This document shows, piece by piece, positions 54,353 to 64,000 of a stretch of DNA of 64,000 bases; positions within the stretch are counted from its first letter, which is position 1; each line of letters opens with the position of its first letter. The stretch comes from Chrysoperla carnea (lineage: Eukaryota > Arthropoda > Insecta > Neuroptera > Chrysopidae). The stretch is from NCBI RefSeq assembly GCF_905475395.1, contig NC_058341.1, forward strand, positions 70,191,501-70,255,500, written 5' to 3'. The translations under genes were made by a program, and so were the position numbers. The notes under the pieces were generated by a model. It searched no databases. It was not told the DNA's origin and saw only the letters and a program-made list of their open reading frames with translations.

Positions 54353-56289
54353 ATGGATAGAAGTATCAAAGATCCTGAAATAATAAACATCTTGACTCTT
54401 CCCTACGATAGTGAAGATGAATTGGGGGAGCTGCTTGATGAAGATGATATCAACGAAGAAATTGATGACCGAGAACTAATCAAACAATTAGACGAAGTAC
54501 TTGCATCTGCATCTGCATCTATATCTGCATCGTTAGGCCTACATGACGAGGAAGATGTGCCAGCACCTACAAGCTGTGATCATGCCGAGATCCAGGTTGC
54601 AGAGGATGTGGTTTCTGATGTCGAAGGTGAGTCAGTGCCACAAATTGATGATTCTATAAAAATAATGAGTGAAGCAGCAAAAAAGCCCCAGAACAAAGGG
54701 GAAAAAAAGAAAAAGACGAAAGGGAAAAGAAAACGACCACTTGAGTCCGACAAACAAAAAGCCTCCGTAAGTAATGTAAATAAAAATAAAAGGACAAGTA
54801 AAAGTAAGAAACCGAAACAGATATGGACGCATGGTAATTTGGAATATAGGGAGGAACAAACCAGATTTAAAGGAGACTATAGCTTACCTGAAGTAAGTTG
54901 CGAAGAAAGTTTGCTATACTCAACACAAAAAAATCCGGCTAGGCCAAAACCTATATCCAAAACAGAAATTGAGAAATTTTTAGGAATACTAATATTTTCT
55001 TCCATTTCTAATTGTAGCAGTTTGAGAGACATGTGGCACCCTATTAGGGGACACAGCATTGTCAGTGACTGTATGGGAGTAAACACTTTTGATACCATAC
55101 GTTCATTGTTGCATTTTAATGACAACTCGCAACAGCTAGCTCCTAATGATCCAAATCGAGATAGACTGCAAAAACTGCGACCAGTCATCGATAAGATAAA
55201 TTCTAAGTCATTGTCTATTCCAATGAGATCTACCCTGTCAATAGATGAGCAAACATGTGCTACAAAAACAAAACACCACTTGAGGCTTTACAACCCTAAC
55301 AAGCCACACAAATGGGGCTACAAGTTGTACGTTCTTTGTGATGATAGAGGTTTCGCACATAAATTTGAAATATTTTCAGGCAATGTAGAGGCTTCATTGT
55401 TAAATGAACCTGACCTTGGTACAACTGGTAATCTTGTAGTTAGATTGGCTAGAGAAATTCCCAGAAATATGAATTATACCATATACTGTGATAATTATTA
55501 CTCGAGTCTGCCCTTATTTTCGTTCTTCCACACACAAGGCATCTTCATGCTTGGTACCTTTCGAAGAGATCGCCTTCCAGACTGCCCGTTTGAAGAAAAA
55601 TCTGTTATGGCGAAGAAAGAAAGGGGCTATTCCGACGAATGGCTAACAGTTGTAGACGATACAACAATAACTGTTGTAACTGGCATGACAACCAAATTGT
55701 CACAATTGGTTCTACAATGTGTGGAATTTTGCCACAAGAACGTATCAAAAGATACGACAGGAAAACAAAAACTTATAATGAAATCCCGTGTCCAAAGACT
55801 GTGGAAATCTATAATAAGCATATCGGTGGTGTCGACCTAATGGACTCTCACATTGGAAGACACCACATTAGAATCAAGAGCAAAAAGTGGTATTTCAGAC
55901 TTTTCTACCACTTAGTCGACATGGCTGTCGTAAATGCGTGGATATTACATTCGTCCGTACACGAAGACAAGAAGATGAGCCAAAAGGATTTCAGGACAGA
56001 ATTAGCAGTAACCCTTTGCGGCAAAGGACAAAAAGCAACTCCTAAGAGAGGAAGGCCATCAAGACATCTACAAGAACAAGAAGAACTTCGCAAGAAAGCA
56101 TCAGCAGCGCCCAGACCTACCATTCCAGTCATCAAAGACAAAACCGATCATTGGCCAATTTGGGACGAAAAAAGAAATCGGTGCAAAATGCCAAACTGCA
56201 AGGGAAACACAAATGTAAAATGCAGCAAATGTAGTTTGAATCTTTGTTTTCATGCAAAGAAAAACTGTTTTATGGCTTACCATAACTGA
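54353..56289 (+). CDS. piggyBac-like transposase, one frameshift
   Basis: The likely start is the ATG at 54353 (MDRSIKDPEIINILTL); a TTTTTAG acceptor just upstream hints at a 5' UTR intron. An acidic N-terminus is followed by a Lys-rich basic stretch (GEKKKKTKGKRKRP). The catalytic domain has SIDEQTCATKTKHHLRLY, YTIYCDNYYSSLPLF and, after the frameshift, HIGGVDLMDSHIG: the three Asp residues of piggyBac transposases. The C-terminus is a cysteine-rich domain (CKMPNCKGN ... CSKCSLNLCFHAKKNC). The frame changes near 55675-55690 (net one base lost) between TVVDDTTIT and NWHDNQIVTIGST. About 645 residues, close to the family norm. Otherwise intact, so inactivation is recent or a sequence error. 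Confidence 0.92.
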
Positions 56290-56719
56290 CTGGAAAATTT
56301 GTAAATTTGTCAAAATTGCTTTTTATTATAAGCCTCTATATCTTACCATATTATACTGTTGTATGTTAGGTTAGGTTAGCTTCATGATGTAACTCAGATG
56401 TGACATTTATTTTTTATTAGTTTGCGAACTAACGCATGATGTAGCTCAAGTGTAACATTGCAAAAAACTTAATTTTAAAATACTTTAGAAAAAAAAAAAT
56501 TTTTTTTATGATTTTTTACCTGTTTTGGCTGTTATAAGGAACAAAATATATTTATTTCAAGTAAATATAAAAAATCATGTGTCAAAGGGTTAATAGTTTG
56601 TGCAAGTTAGTCTTGTCTTAATCATACGAAGAGAAACACGTCAAATTACTTTATATTTGTGCAATTTGTATCTTAAAGTTAAATTATTGAATTTATTATT
56701 TACGTGATATTATTTGTAA

Positions 56720-57213
56720 ATGGCTGCTGTAACAGAAAATTGCGTAAAACGTTACGCTATTGTGGACTTGATTCAAAAAAGCAGGAAAAAAAAAGCGTTC
56801 TATCGATTTGGAACCTTCTTCCTGGGTTTATGACTATGAAGAACAAAGTTTCTGTTATTTCCCTGAACCCGAAGACTACTGTCATCTACCGAAATGGTTA
56901 ATTGAGTTAAAACCCTATGAGCAAACTTGGAATGACTATTTAGTCACTATTATTTCATACACAGGTGAATGTCAAGTTAATAAAACTTATATTCTACAAT
57001 TTTTTTATTAAATAATTAACTTTCGTTAAAAATTCATTTTTTTAATAGATGATTTAGACCAAGGGTATCGTCGACTACGCAGAGCATTCAAACAATTAGA
57101 CGTAGAAAGTACCGATACGGAGATAAATCCTACAAATGTTGAAAATAACGTTTCTATTTTTGACGAAGAAGAAATCAACACTCATCTACAAGATGTACCA
57201 AAAATGTCAAAAG
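56720..57213 (+). pseudogene. N-terminal part of a CACTA-associated (DUF4806-type) partner gene
   Basis: The ATG at 56720 gives MAAVTENCVKRYAIVDLIQK. After an A9 run (about 56788-56797) the frame changes to DLEPSSWVYDYEEQSFCYFP, then LIELKPYEQTWNDYLVTIIS. A GT-AG intron (56965-57048) leads to DDLDQGYRRLRRAFKQLD and an acidic stretch, ending at a GTAAGA donor at 57214. The layout (short W-rich domain, 'CYFP', 'W..Y.V.I', then Arg-rich helix) resembles the start of insect proteins that end in DUF4806 and accompany CACTA-like transposases; that identity is inference. The later exons are absent before the next element starts near 57391, so they may lie beyond 64 kb. Confidence 0.5.
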
Positions 57214-57520
57214 GTAAGAACATATTTATGTTAGTATTTTATGTTATGTTTATAATAATATGTTCAATACTTTTACAATACATTTTATTAGTAATGAATT
57301 GAACATTATTTTGAAGTCTGCGAAACTTCACCCCCGTGAAGTTGGCCACCGCATTTTTTGTTCCAGAATATAAACCATATGGTTAATAGTAGGGGAGCCC
57401 AAGCGGGGATTTCGGATGTGACTCGAGCTGAGCAGTTTAATATTAGGAGAGAATCTTAGTACTATGTTAAGTACTTTTACCAAGTAGGGTCCCTCGATAT
57501 AGTAACGTGTGTCTAGGGCA

Positions 57521-57715
57521 GCCGATCAGATTAGTAAAAAAAAATCGATCCTGAAAAAAACTCGAGCGCATCAGATTTAAATAATATAACTTAATTACAT
57601 GCAGGAAATATAATCCCTTTAATAATCTGACGGTTTGAGCGTGACTTAAACATGTGAGCGAATCAGTAAACTGCAAAAAAAAATCGTTACCTTGAAATAC
57701 TCGAGCGTAAATTTT
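57521..57715. repeat. Left subterminal repeats of the candidate element
   Basis: Two direct copies: GATCAGATTAGTAAAAAAAA then ATCGATCCTGAAAAAAACTC and GAGCG (57524-57568), and GAATCAGTAAACTGCAAAAA then ATCGTTACCTTGAAATACTC and GAGCG (57659-57707). The second is the reverse complement of the right-side block near 63678-63705 (CACGAGTATTTCAAGG, ATGATTTTTTTTT). Confidence 0.7.
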
Positions 57716-57969
57716 TTTTTTTTATTTCAAAAAGAATAGTTTTAAATTTATAGAAATACCATAATCTGCCGATTTTCATGAGCCTAAGCATCTAAAATTA
57801 TCAAAAGAGTGTCGTATGTACAACCGCTAAGAATTATGTATTTCCCGCTCGACGCCTCTCTTGCCTTCTCACTCTTTCTCTACGTCTTACTCTGTCGCAC
57901 TACCACACACTACTTTTTGCCGCCATGTTGATGTCCCAGCTGATCACAACAACTCGTCCGGTGTTTATC

Positions 57970-58095
57970 TGCGTACAACGCTCGAGTTTGTTTATTGTAT
58001 TTTTACAAGTATTGTATTTTTATGAAATAAAAATAAGTATTGTATTGAAAATACTTGAAAATACAAGTATTGTATTTTTATGAAATAAATGTAGT
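57970..58095. repeat. Short tandem repeat upstream of the nuclease gene
   Basis: ACAAGTATTGTATTTTTATG followed by AAATAAA recurs near 58006 and 58063, with a partial copy between. It lies directly before the ATG at 58120, in the presumed 5' UTR or promoter. Confidence 0.7.
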
Positions 58096-58119
58096 GAATT
58101 TGTTCTATTTTTTGCGAAA

Positions 58120-61100
58120 ATGAGTGATGATAATGAAAATAAAAAAAAATGTGTATTTTGTACGCACGAAACACTTGAAAAAACTATTTCTTTTACACCA
58201 GATACTTTGAAAAAATGCTTAGTGGTTTTAGAGTACCGTCGAACAAAACCAACAAAAAGAAAATCTCGAAATAATTATGACGAAGTAGAATTATTTGATG
58301 AAATATCATTAAGTGAAGTTTATCATGCACAGTGTTATAAACTGTTCACTGCAATAAAAATACCCGCAGACTTTAAAAAAGCAAGTGAAACAGAAAGGAG
58401 TATTATACCAGAAGTTTCAGAAAAAAATGATGTTCCTGCTTCTACAGCAACTCAAATTGCTGATACTTCAGCAGAGCTGTCTATTCCTAGTACTTCTACA
58501 GCAACTCAAATTGCTGATACTTCAGCAGAGCTGTCTATTCCTAGTACTTCTATAATCACTCAAGATACAGAAATATGAACAGAATTGTTAATTCCCAGCA
58601 CTTCTACAACTACTCAACTTGCTGGTACATCAACAGACGAGTAAGTGCAAATATCACTGATAATATTACTTAATATTTTTACTTATTGTTACTTGTTTAG
58701 AAAAAATGTTTATTATTAAAATAATTGTAAATTAATTATAGAAAACTTTTAAAGAAATCAATGTTTGTTTTTAATAATTTCAAATTAAAAAAACAAGTTA
58801 TTGCGAAATTAAACAATGATAAAATTTCTTTGATACATTAATTTTAGTTTTCTAATATTGTTGATTAGTTTCTTATGGGTATAATTTTTTCAGAACGGAA
58901 ATATCAAATAATATTGATGATGAAGGTGACTTGGACAATTATAATGATAACTTTCATGCTGATGAACAAAATAACGAAGAAAATTTGCTGCAAAAATGTT
59001 TTATTTGCGAAAAAACACGCAAACGACGTCAGGGACGGGAACTTCCTTTGGCAGTTACTAGAAAGAAGACGATTGATTTGTTAAAAAGTGCTGCTACGGA
59101 ACACAGTGACGTAGAAATGTTAGAAAAACTTAGTTTATATCCAGAGGATTCCAGTATTGCTTATCATAAATTCTGTAAAGATCAATATCTACGGGATCTG
59201 TCAAAAGGTGAAGAAAGTGATTTTGTCAAGAGGCGCAAGGCAACTAATACATCTTATGTCTTATTATGCGAAATGTTGGATAAATTTATAGTACAAAACA
59301 ACGAATGTTTATTCTTTGATCATGTCAAGAAACAATACCTTTCATTATTAACTGAACAATGTAAGTTATTATCTGATTCAATTAGCGTTTCTTCATTTTC
59401 TGATCGTCATTTGGAGAAAAAACTGATGGAAACCTTTGAGAACAAAATTAAAATCATATATGCAGAGAAAAAAAAATTTCTTGCTCCATTTTCTGCTCAT
59501 ATTGTTACGTACAATGATTTATTTAAAACTATGGCAATGAAAGAAACAATTCGTTCTGTCGCATTACGTCTCAGAGAAGAAATCAATGATTCTGTTAAAA
59601 CCAAAATGCCTGAAGATTGTACTGCAGAAGATTTAATTCGTGGTGAATGTGATTACGTACCGGAACTATTAACATGTTTCTTAGAAACCTTTATTTTGGG
59701 CGATGTTACTCATTTATCGCAAAAATCACGCGAAAAGAAGAGAGATAATTACGATCTTTCACTGTTTTCTCTTGGACAGGATCTTATATACGCCGCTTGT
59801 AATCACAGAATCAAGACTTCAAAGCACGTAACTCTGGGTTTAGCAGTCAAGAGTTTATGTAGCAGTAAAAGAGTTGTTAATATCCTAGCAAAGTATGGAC
59901 ATTGTTGTTCTTACACTGTTTTGGAACAGTTAGAGACGGATCTAGCTTATGCTACGGTGAATAGTGACTCTGTGTGTCCTGAAGATATTTTACAACGCCC
60001 AGATTTGAATACCGGAGTAGCGTTTGACAATTATGATCGTTTTATCGAAACAACAAATGGGAAGGACACTCTTCACGACACAGTAGGCATAATTTTTCAG
60101 GATATAGTTCAGAATAATGACACAATGTCTGTGATGTCTCCAACTATCTGTGAAGAAGAAAATACAACTTCCAATCAAACGGCTCCTGATCATGCTGTGA
60201 TGTCTCCAACTATCTGTGAAGAAGAAAATACAACTTCCAATCAAACGGCTCCTGATCATGCTGTTGAATCTCCAACTACTGCAGTATCTACATCTCAACA
60301 ACGAAAAAACCGAAAACGGTCCTTTAATGTAACATCTTTTGACATGTGTCCATTTGCAAAAAAATTAAAAGTTGCAACCTGGAATAGTCTGGATATTTCA
60401 GCAGTAAATCAAGTTCCTGAAACTTTGAAAACGGTAAAACAGTTGGATGTTACATGGATGATGTCACATTTGTTTAAAATAGCAGATGTTCCAATGTGGG
60501 TAGGTTATCACAGCAAAATATTTATAGATAGTTCACCGGTCCAAAAAATTTCTTATCTTACTACAATAAACGACTCGCCTACAAATCATTCTACAGTTTT
60601 AGAAACCCTTAAATTGAGCCAAAAAATTGCAAAAGAATGTAAAGCTCCATACATCCAGGTCACTTATGATTTAGCCATTGCAAGAATAAGTTATTGCATC
60701 CAAACACAGGAGTCACCAAAATTTGATAATATTTTTATTCATATGGGGGCCTTCCATATTGAGATGGCTTTTTTCAAGGCAATAGGAACATTTATTGAAG
60801 ACTGTGGATTAACTCATATTATGACCGAATGTGACCTGATTGCTGATGGTTCAGTTGCAGGTTTTATAGCTGGAAAAAACTATAATCGGTGTAGACGATT
60901 ACATTCTCTCATGGCAGTAACACTCCAGCAATTACATTTCGAAACATTTTTAGAAAATAAAAATATCACCATCGAAAAGTCGGTAATAGAATATTTAACG
61001 ACCTTCATGCAGCATAAAGATACCTGTCCACAAATACAACATAGTGATACCGAAAAAGTTCTTCAACAGTACGATCAATACACAACTGAAACGTTAGAAG

Positions 61101-63482
61101 GTAAATATGGAAAAACTTCTCAATTCTATGCGATGTATATTGATTTTATAAATCTTTATCACGCTTTTATTGAAAGTATTAGAATTGGGGATTTGGACTT
61201 ATATTTTTATACACTCGGTAAAATTGTGTGCTTATTTTTTACCTATAATCAGCCTAACTACAGTCGGTGGCTTGTATACTATTTAAATCAACTGCAACAT
61301 TTAGACGACACCCATCCAGGCCTTCGAGCTGAAGTTGAAAAAGGTTCATTCGGTATCCGAAGAACAGCAAAACCTTTTTCTCGGATCCCGGTAGATTTGA
61401 CGTTGGAGCAAACAATCAACGGGGAGGCAGCCCGTCGACTCACTGGGATCACTAATTTATCAAGTTCTATCTCTGCTCGACAACGTTGGGCCAGAAATCA
61501 CGGGGGTCGAACGCGCATCATATCCCATGTGCTAGCTCGTGCGGGATTAAACAGTGATCAACAGGACATTGCATCTGATTTAAAACCAGATAGAATAAAA
61601 AATAATCGTAAGCAGATGGAAGCTTTCCTCAATAGTGTTCAACAAACTGCCAACCCATTCTCTCACTCATTGGACAAAGATCAATTGTATAATATTTCGA
61701 CGGGACAAGCTAGCACGCCAGAAATTGCAACTTCTTTATTAAATTCCATGTCATCCGGCGAATTTCTGCGTGATCAATTTATCACTGAATGTAACGTGGA
61801 TTTTAATAGATTCCATAAAGCTGTAAAAAAGAATCCTGTAATGACTTTTGCAAGTTTAAAGAAAAAAAGTCAATCAAAATTGGACAAAAAGTTCATGAAG
61901 TTAAATTACAGCGTGATTTATTTGGTCGTTTATTGGCTTTATCACTTGCAATCGATACCAATATTGATCTTGACAAAATTCTCTGTTTCCCAATAACTCC
62001 TGTCCCTTTATCGCTTTGTCACATTGATGGTTCTATGAATAAGACTGTTAAGTCTGTTTTAATGCAAGAATTAGGAAAAAAAGTTGAACAAATGGATCAA
62101 CCACCGCAGCAGTTGGATTTCTTTATTGTAGATGGCTTCTTTTTCTTCAATACTTTGAAGCAGGTGCCGCGCAGTTTCGGAGATTTGTCAAAAAGAATCC
62201 TTCAAAGCCTTGTGAATAACTCAGCTAGTCACATAGCTATTATTTTTGATCGCTATTTTACACCGTCAATAAAAGACCGCGAACATACTATCAGAGGTAC
62301 TATTGATGATAAAGATTTTAATATTAGCGGGCCACAACAAACGAGAACGGCAGATTTTACTAAAGAACTAAAAAACATCAAGTTCAAAGAAGCTCTTGTT
62401 AAATTTTTGATTGATCATTGGACTGATCCTGAGATGGCTTCGATTATTAGTAACAAAACAATATATCTGAATCACGATTTATGTTACGTTTATTCTGTTA
62501 CGGATAATAAAGTTACACGAAAAATTGATTATGATTTATCCTGTGAAGACCATGAAGAAGCAGATACAAAAATCGTATTTTTTACGTGTCAAATCAAAGA
62601 AGATGCAATGGTTACAATAAGAACTTCAGATACTGATATTGTTGTGATCATGTTAGCCAATATGGAGCATCTGCAAGCCTCTGTAAAAATATGGTTCGAT
62701 CTTGGAGTAGGCAATGCACGCAGATATGTCGATGTTTCTGCTCTTTTTGACAAGTTAGGCCTTTTAGCTTCACAAGCATTACCAGCTTTACACGCATTAA
62801 CAGGATGTGATTTTAATCCTGCTCTTTATAAGCGAGGTAAAAAAAAACCATTGGACATAATGATGGGCTCTGAAGTTTTTCTGAAAGCCTTTGCCAATTT
62901 AGGCTTGGAAACATACACAATTGATGAATTATTTTTGACAATGGAATCTTTTATTTGCCATTTATACGGTCTAAGAAAATTATCTGATGTTAATAGAGCT
63001 AGAATTGAAATTTTCAATAGGACATACAAAGTTACTGATACTACACAACCTTTCTCATTACATGTCCGTAATTACGATGCTTGTAACTTACCACCATGTC
63101 AATCAGAGCTTCGACAGCATTTATTACGAACAAAATATATCGCATGTCTGTGGAGAAATGCTCACTATCGTGTTATCAGTGAAATGTCACCAACAGACTT
63201 CGGGTGGAAAAATGTTGAAGGGAAATTAGAGATGGTTTGGTTTACTGGAAATCAACTACCAGAAGCTTATGAAGATATTGTTGTTACACCTGAGATTTTA
63301 GGAAATATTCCGGATTCTACCGATTCTGGTAAGTTTTTAACGCTGTAATAATATCATGAAAAATAAATAAAAGATTTTTAAGATCATTATTTATTGTTAC
63401 AGATATGCAAGATGTCGATGAAAATGATCAATCTGATTTAAACTTTCGATACGAGGATCATTCAACGGATGACGAAGATTGA
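58120..63482 (+). CDS. Large protein with two C2HC modules and a C-terminal FEN/XPG-like (PIN) nuclease domain
   Basis: Exons 58120-58640, 58894-63328 and 63403-63482, GT-AG with matching phases; about 1,680 residues. Exon 1: CVFC ... YHAQCYKLF; exon 2 start: CFICEKTRK ... YHKFCKDQY, the same C-x2-C/YH-x2-C module twice. The middle is mostly helical, with APYIQVTYDLAIARISY and IHMGAFHIEMAFFKAIG, typical of large 'uncharacterized' invertebrate protein families. The C-terminus has acidic sites in FEN/XPG order: FIVDGFF (codon 62131), IIFDRYF (62248), HEEADTK (62557-62563), SDTDIVV (62629, 62635) and TGCDFNP (62809). Predicted role: metal-dependent nuclease (inference). Lesions: in-frame TGA 58576-58578 in a repeat, and a frameshift near 61890 in an A run. 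The short last exon is acidic. Confidence 0.8.
58441..58560 (+). repeat. 54-bp (18-residue) coding tandem repeat
   Basis: TCTACAGCAACTCAAATTGC and the following bases are repeated exactly at 58441 and 58495. A degenerate third unit from 58549 contains the in-frame TGA. The peptide unit is STATQIADTSAELSIPST. Confidence 0.9.
60131..60262 (+). repeat. 66-bp (22-residue) coding tandem repeat
   Basis: Two copies (60131-60196 and 60197-60262) beginning GTGATGTCTCCAACTATCTG appear identical by eye and keep the frame. They fall in an acidic, Ser/Thr-rich linker (PTICEEENTTSNQTAPDH) of the nuclease gene. Confidence 0.9.
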
Positions 63483-64000
63483 ATATAAAAGAATATGAAT
63501 ATATTTTTTATAAAATATTTCCTATGATTAATTATCTTATACATAAAAAAAATTTTTTAAAAAATTAAAAAAATTTTTTTATTTTCGTCAGATTAAAAAA
63601 ATTCCTCTACCAAATCATCAGATTAAGAGTTTACACTGCTAGAATGTCGAGTTGAACCACCTGTGAAAAATTCTGACACGCACGAGTATTTCAAGGTCAT
63701 GATTTTTTTTTTGCATTTTCAAAAATCGATATAAACTTTTGGTCACGTCCAAATCGTCAGTCTTAGTAATAGGATACTTTTTATAGTTAACTTAACCCCT
63801 CTTTTAAATAGCTGACGAATCCGAGAAAAAACATTTTTTCCCCAACTTCTACCTCGTAATACGGCTACCTGCAACTAGCAATTCGTCAGACTAATATTTC
63901 TCTGTAAACAGGAGTTCGTAGACCGTACACGCTATTGAATTCTGACGCGCTTGACAATTTTTTTGTAACGATTTTTTTTTACATTTTTAAAAATTTATAC
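63483..64000. repeat. Right subterminal zone of the candidate element
   Basis: It carries repeated CGTCAGATTA/CATCAGATTA/CGTCAGTCTTA/CGTCAGACTAA words at 63588, 63617, 63755 and 63885. Two longer direct copies are AATTCTGACACGCACGAGTA (63670) with a following long T tract, and AATTCTGACGCGCTTGACAA (63938) likewise. These are inverted relative to the left-side copies. No gene. Confidence 0.65.

Larger units (their letters stand above)
52635..56459. promoter_or_regulatory. Subterminal repeat motifs of the piggyBac-like element
   Basis: Variants of TGTAACTCAAGTGTAACATC plus ATG occur at 52635-52654, 53923-53946, 54200-54222 and 54251-54273 on the left, and at 56383-56408 and 56434-56459 on the right. 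The second left copy is now separated from the first by the nested LTR element. They are candidate transposase-binding sites (inference). Confidence 0.6.
52622..56589 (+). mobile_element. piggyBac-like DNA transposon at TTAA
   Basis: The ends are CCCTTTGACACATAG at left and the inverted ATGTGTCAAAGGG at right, a 13-bp terminal repeat. They are flanked by TTAA at 52618-52621 and 56590-56593, the piggyBac target. The 3,968-bp element carries its own transposase gene and a nested LTR retrotransposon (52707-53914). Repeated TGTAACTCAAGTGTAACATC-like motifs lie near both ends. It separates the CACTA-like transposase gene from the partner gene at 56720, so it inserted after them. Confidence 0.95.
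57391..64000 (+). mobile_element. Candidate element encoding a FEN/PIN-like nuclease, right end outside window
   Basis: One three-exon gene (58120-63482) lies between two zones carrying related motifs in inverted orientation (57521-57715 left, 63580-64000 right). A possible left terminus is AGGGGAGCCCAAGCGGGGAT near 57392, preceded by TA. It lies where the intron of the partner gene at 56720 should continue. The window ends before any right terminus can be seen. Mobility is inference from the inverted subterminal repeats and the context. Confidence 0.5.

Noticed and set aside
55639-55700. Separate gene for the piggyBac C-terminal part starting MANSCRRYNN
   Set aside because: The first residues are out-of-frame reading of the transposase; homology-like content begins only at NWHDNQIV, showing a frameshift within one gene.
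58875-59084. Alternative reading frame at the start of exon 2 of the nuclease gene
   Set aside because: Splicing phase from exon 1 (phase 2) selects the other frame, which holds the CFIC ... YHKFC module.

Overview
The window looks like a piece of an insect nuclear genome. It is strongly AT-rich, has one spliced host gene with long introns, and is otherwise packed with the remains of many transposon classes that are typical of insects (BEL/Pao, piggyBac, P-like THAP transposase, CACTA-like, hAT, Helitron, R2-type and Jockey-type LINEs, tRNA-derived SINEs). The order of insect cannot be fixed from the sequence alone. No bacterial-style genes, operons or CRISPR arrays are present.

1 to 17.7 kb: no intact gene. 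There are LINE remnants (about 3.6 kb and 10.9-12.0 kb), two tRNA-derived SINE families, a 633-bp hAT element with perfect 8-bp target duplications, several large fold-back (inverted-repeat) elements, tandem repeats, and copies of an interspersed family with a (GTCC)n core.

17.8 to 36.0 kb: the one ordinary host gene, a CIB1-like calcium- and integrin-binding EF-hand protein. Its five exons encode 191 residues with intact splice sites and no lesion. Its introns (5.3 kb, 66 bp, 9.5 kb, 2.7 kb) hold a Helitron helicase fragment, fold-backs up to about 2.1 kb, tandem arrays inside a palindrome, a tRNA-like sequence beside a near-perfect hairpin, MITEs and LINE pieces.

36.3 to 45 kb: a complete 6.0-kb BEL/Pao retrotransposon with nearly identical LTRs and a CTGAA target duplication, inserted in the loop of an older fold-back element. 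Despite its young LTRs its pol is broken by three TAA stops and a frameshift. A decayed Ty3/gypsy pol fragment follows.

45.6 to 64 kb: a nest of DNA transposons. A THAP-domain P-like transposase gene (three exons, all DDE residues, one frameshift) is bounded by imperfect inverted repeats. Next comes a CACTA-like (TNP2-type) transposase gene with one in-frame stop. A 3.97-kb piggyBac-like element at TTAA separates it from a small spliced partner gene resembling the N-terminus of DUF4806-type proteins. The piggyBac element itself carries an internally deleted LTR retrotransposon. The last 6.6 kb hold the most unusual item: a three-exon gene for a roughly 1,680-residue protein with two C2HC-like modules, a large helical middle and a C-terminal FEN/XPG-like (PIN-fold) nuclease domain. 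Related repeat motifs lie in inverted orientation on its two sides, so it may be the body of a poorly described mobile element whose right end lies beyond the window.
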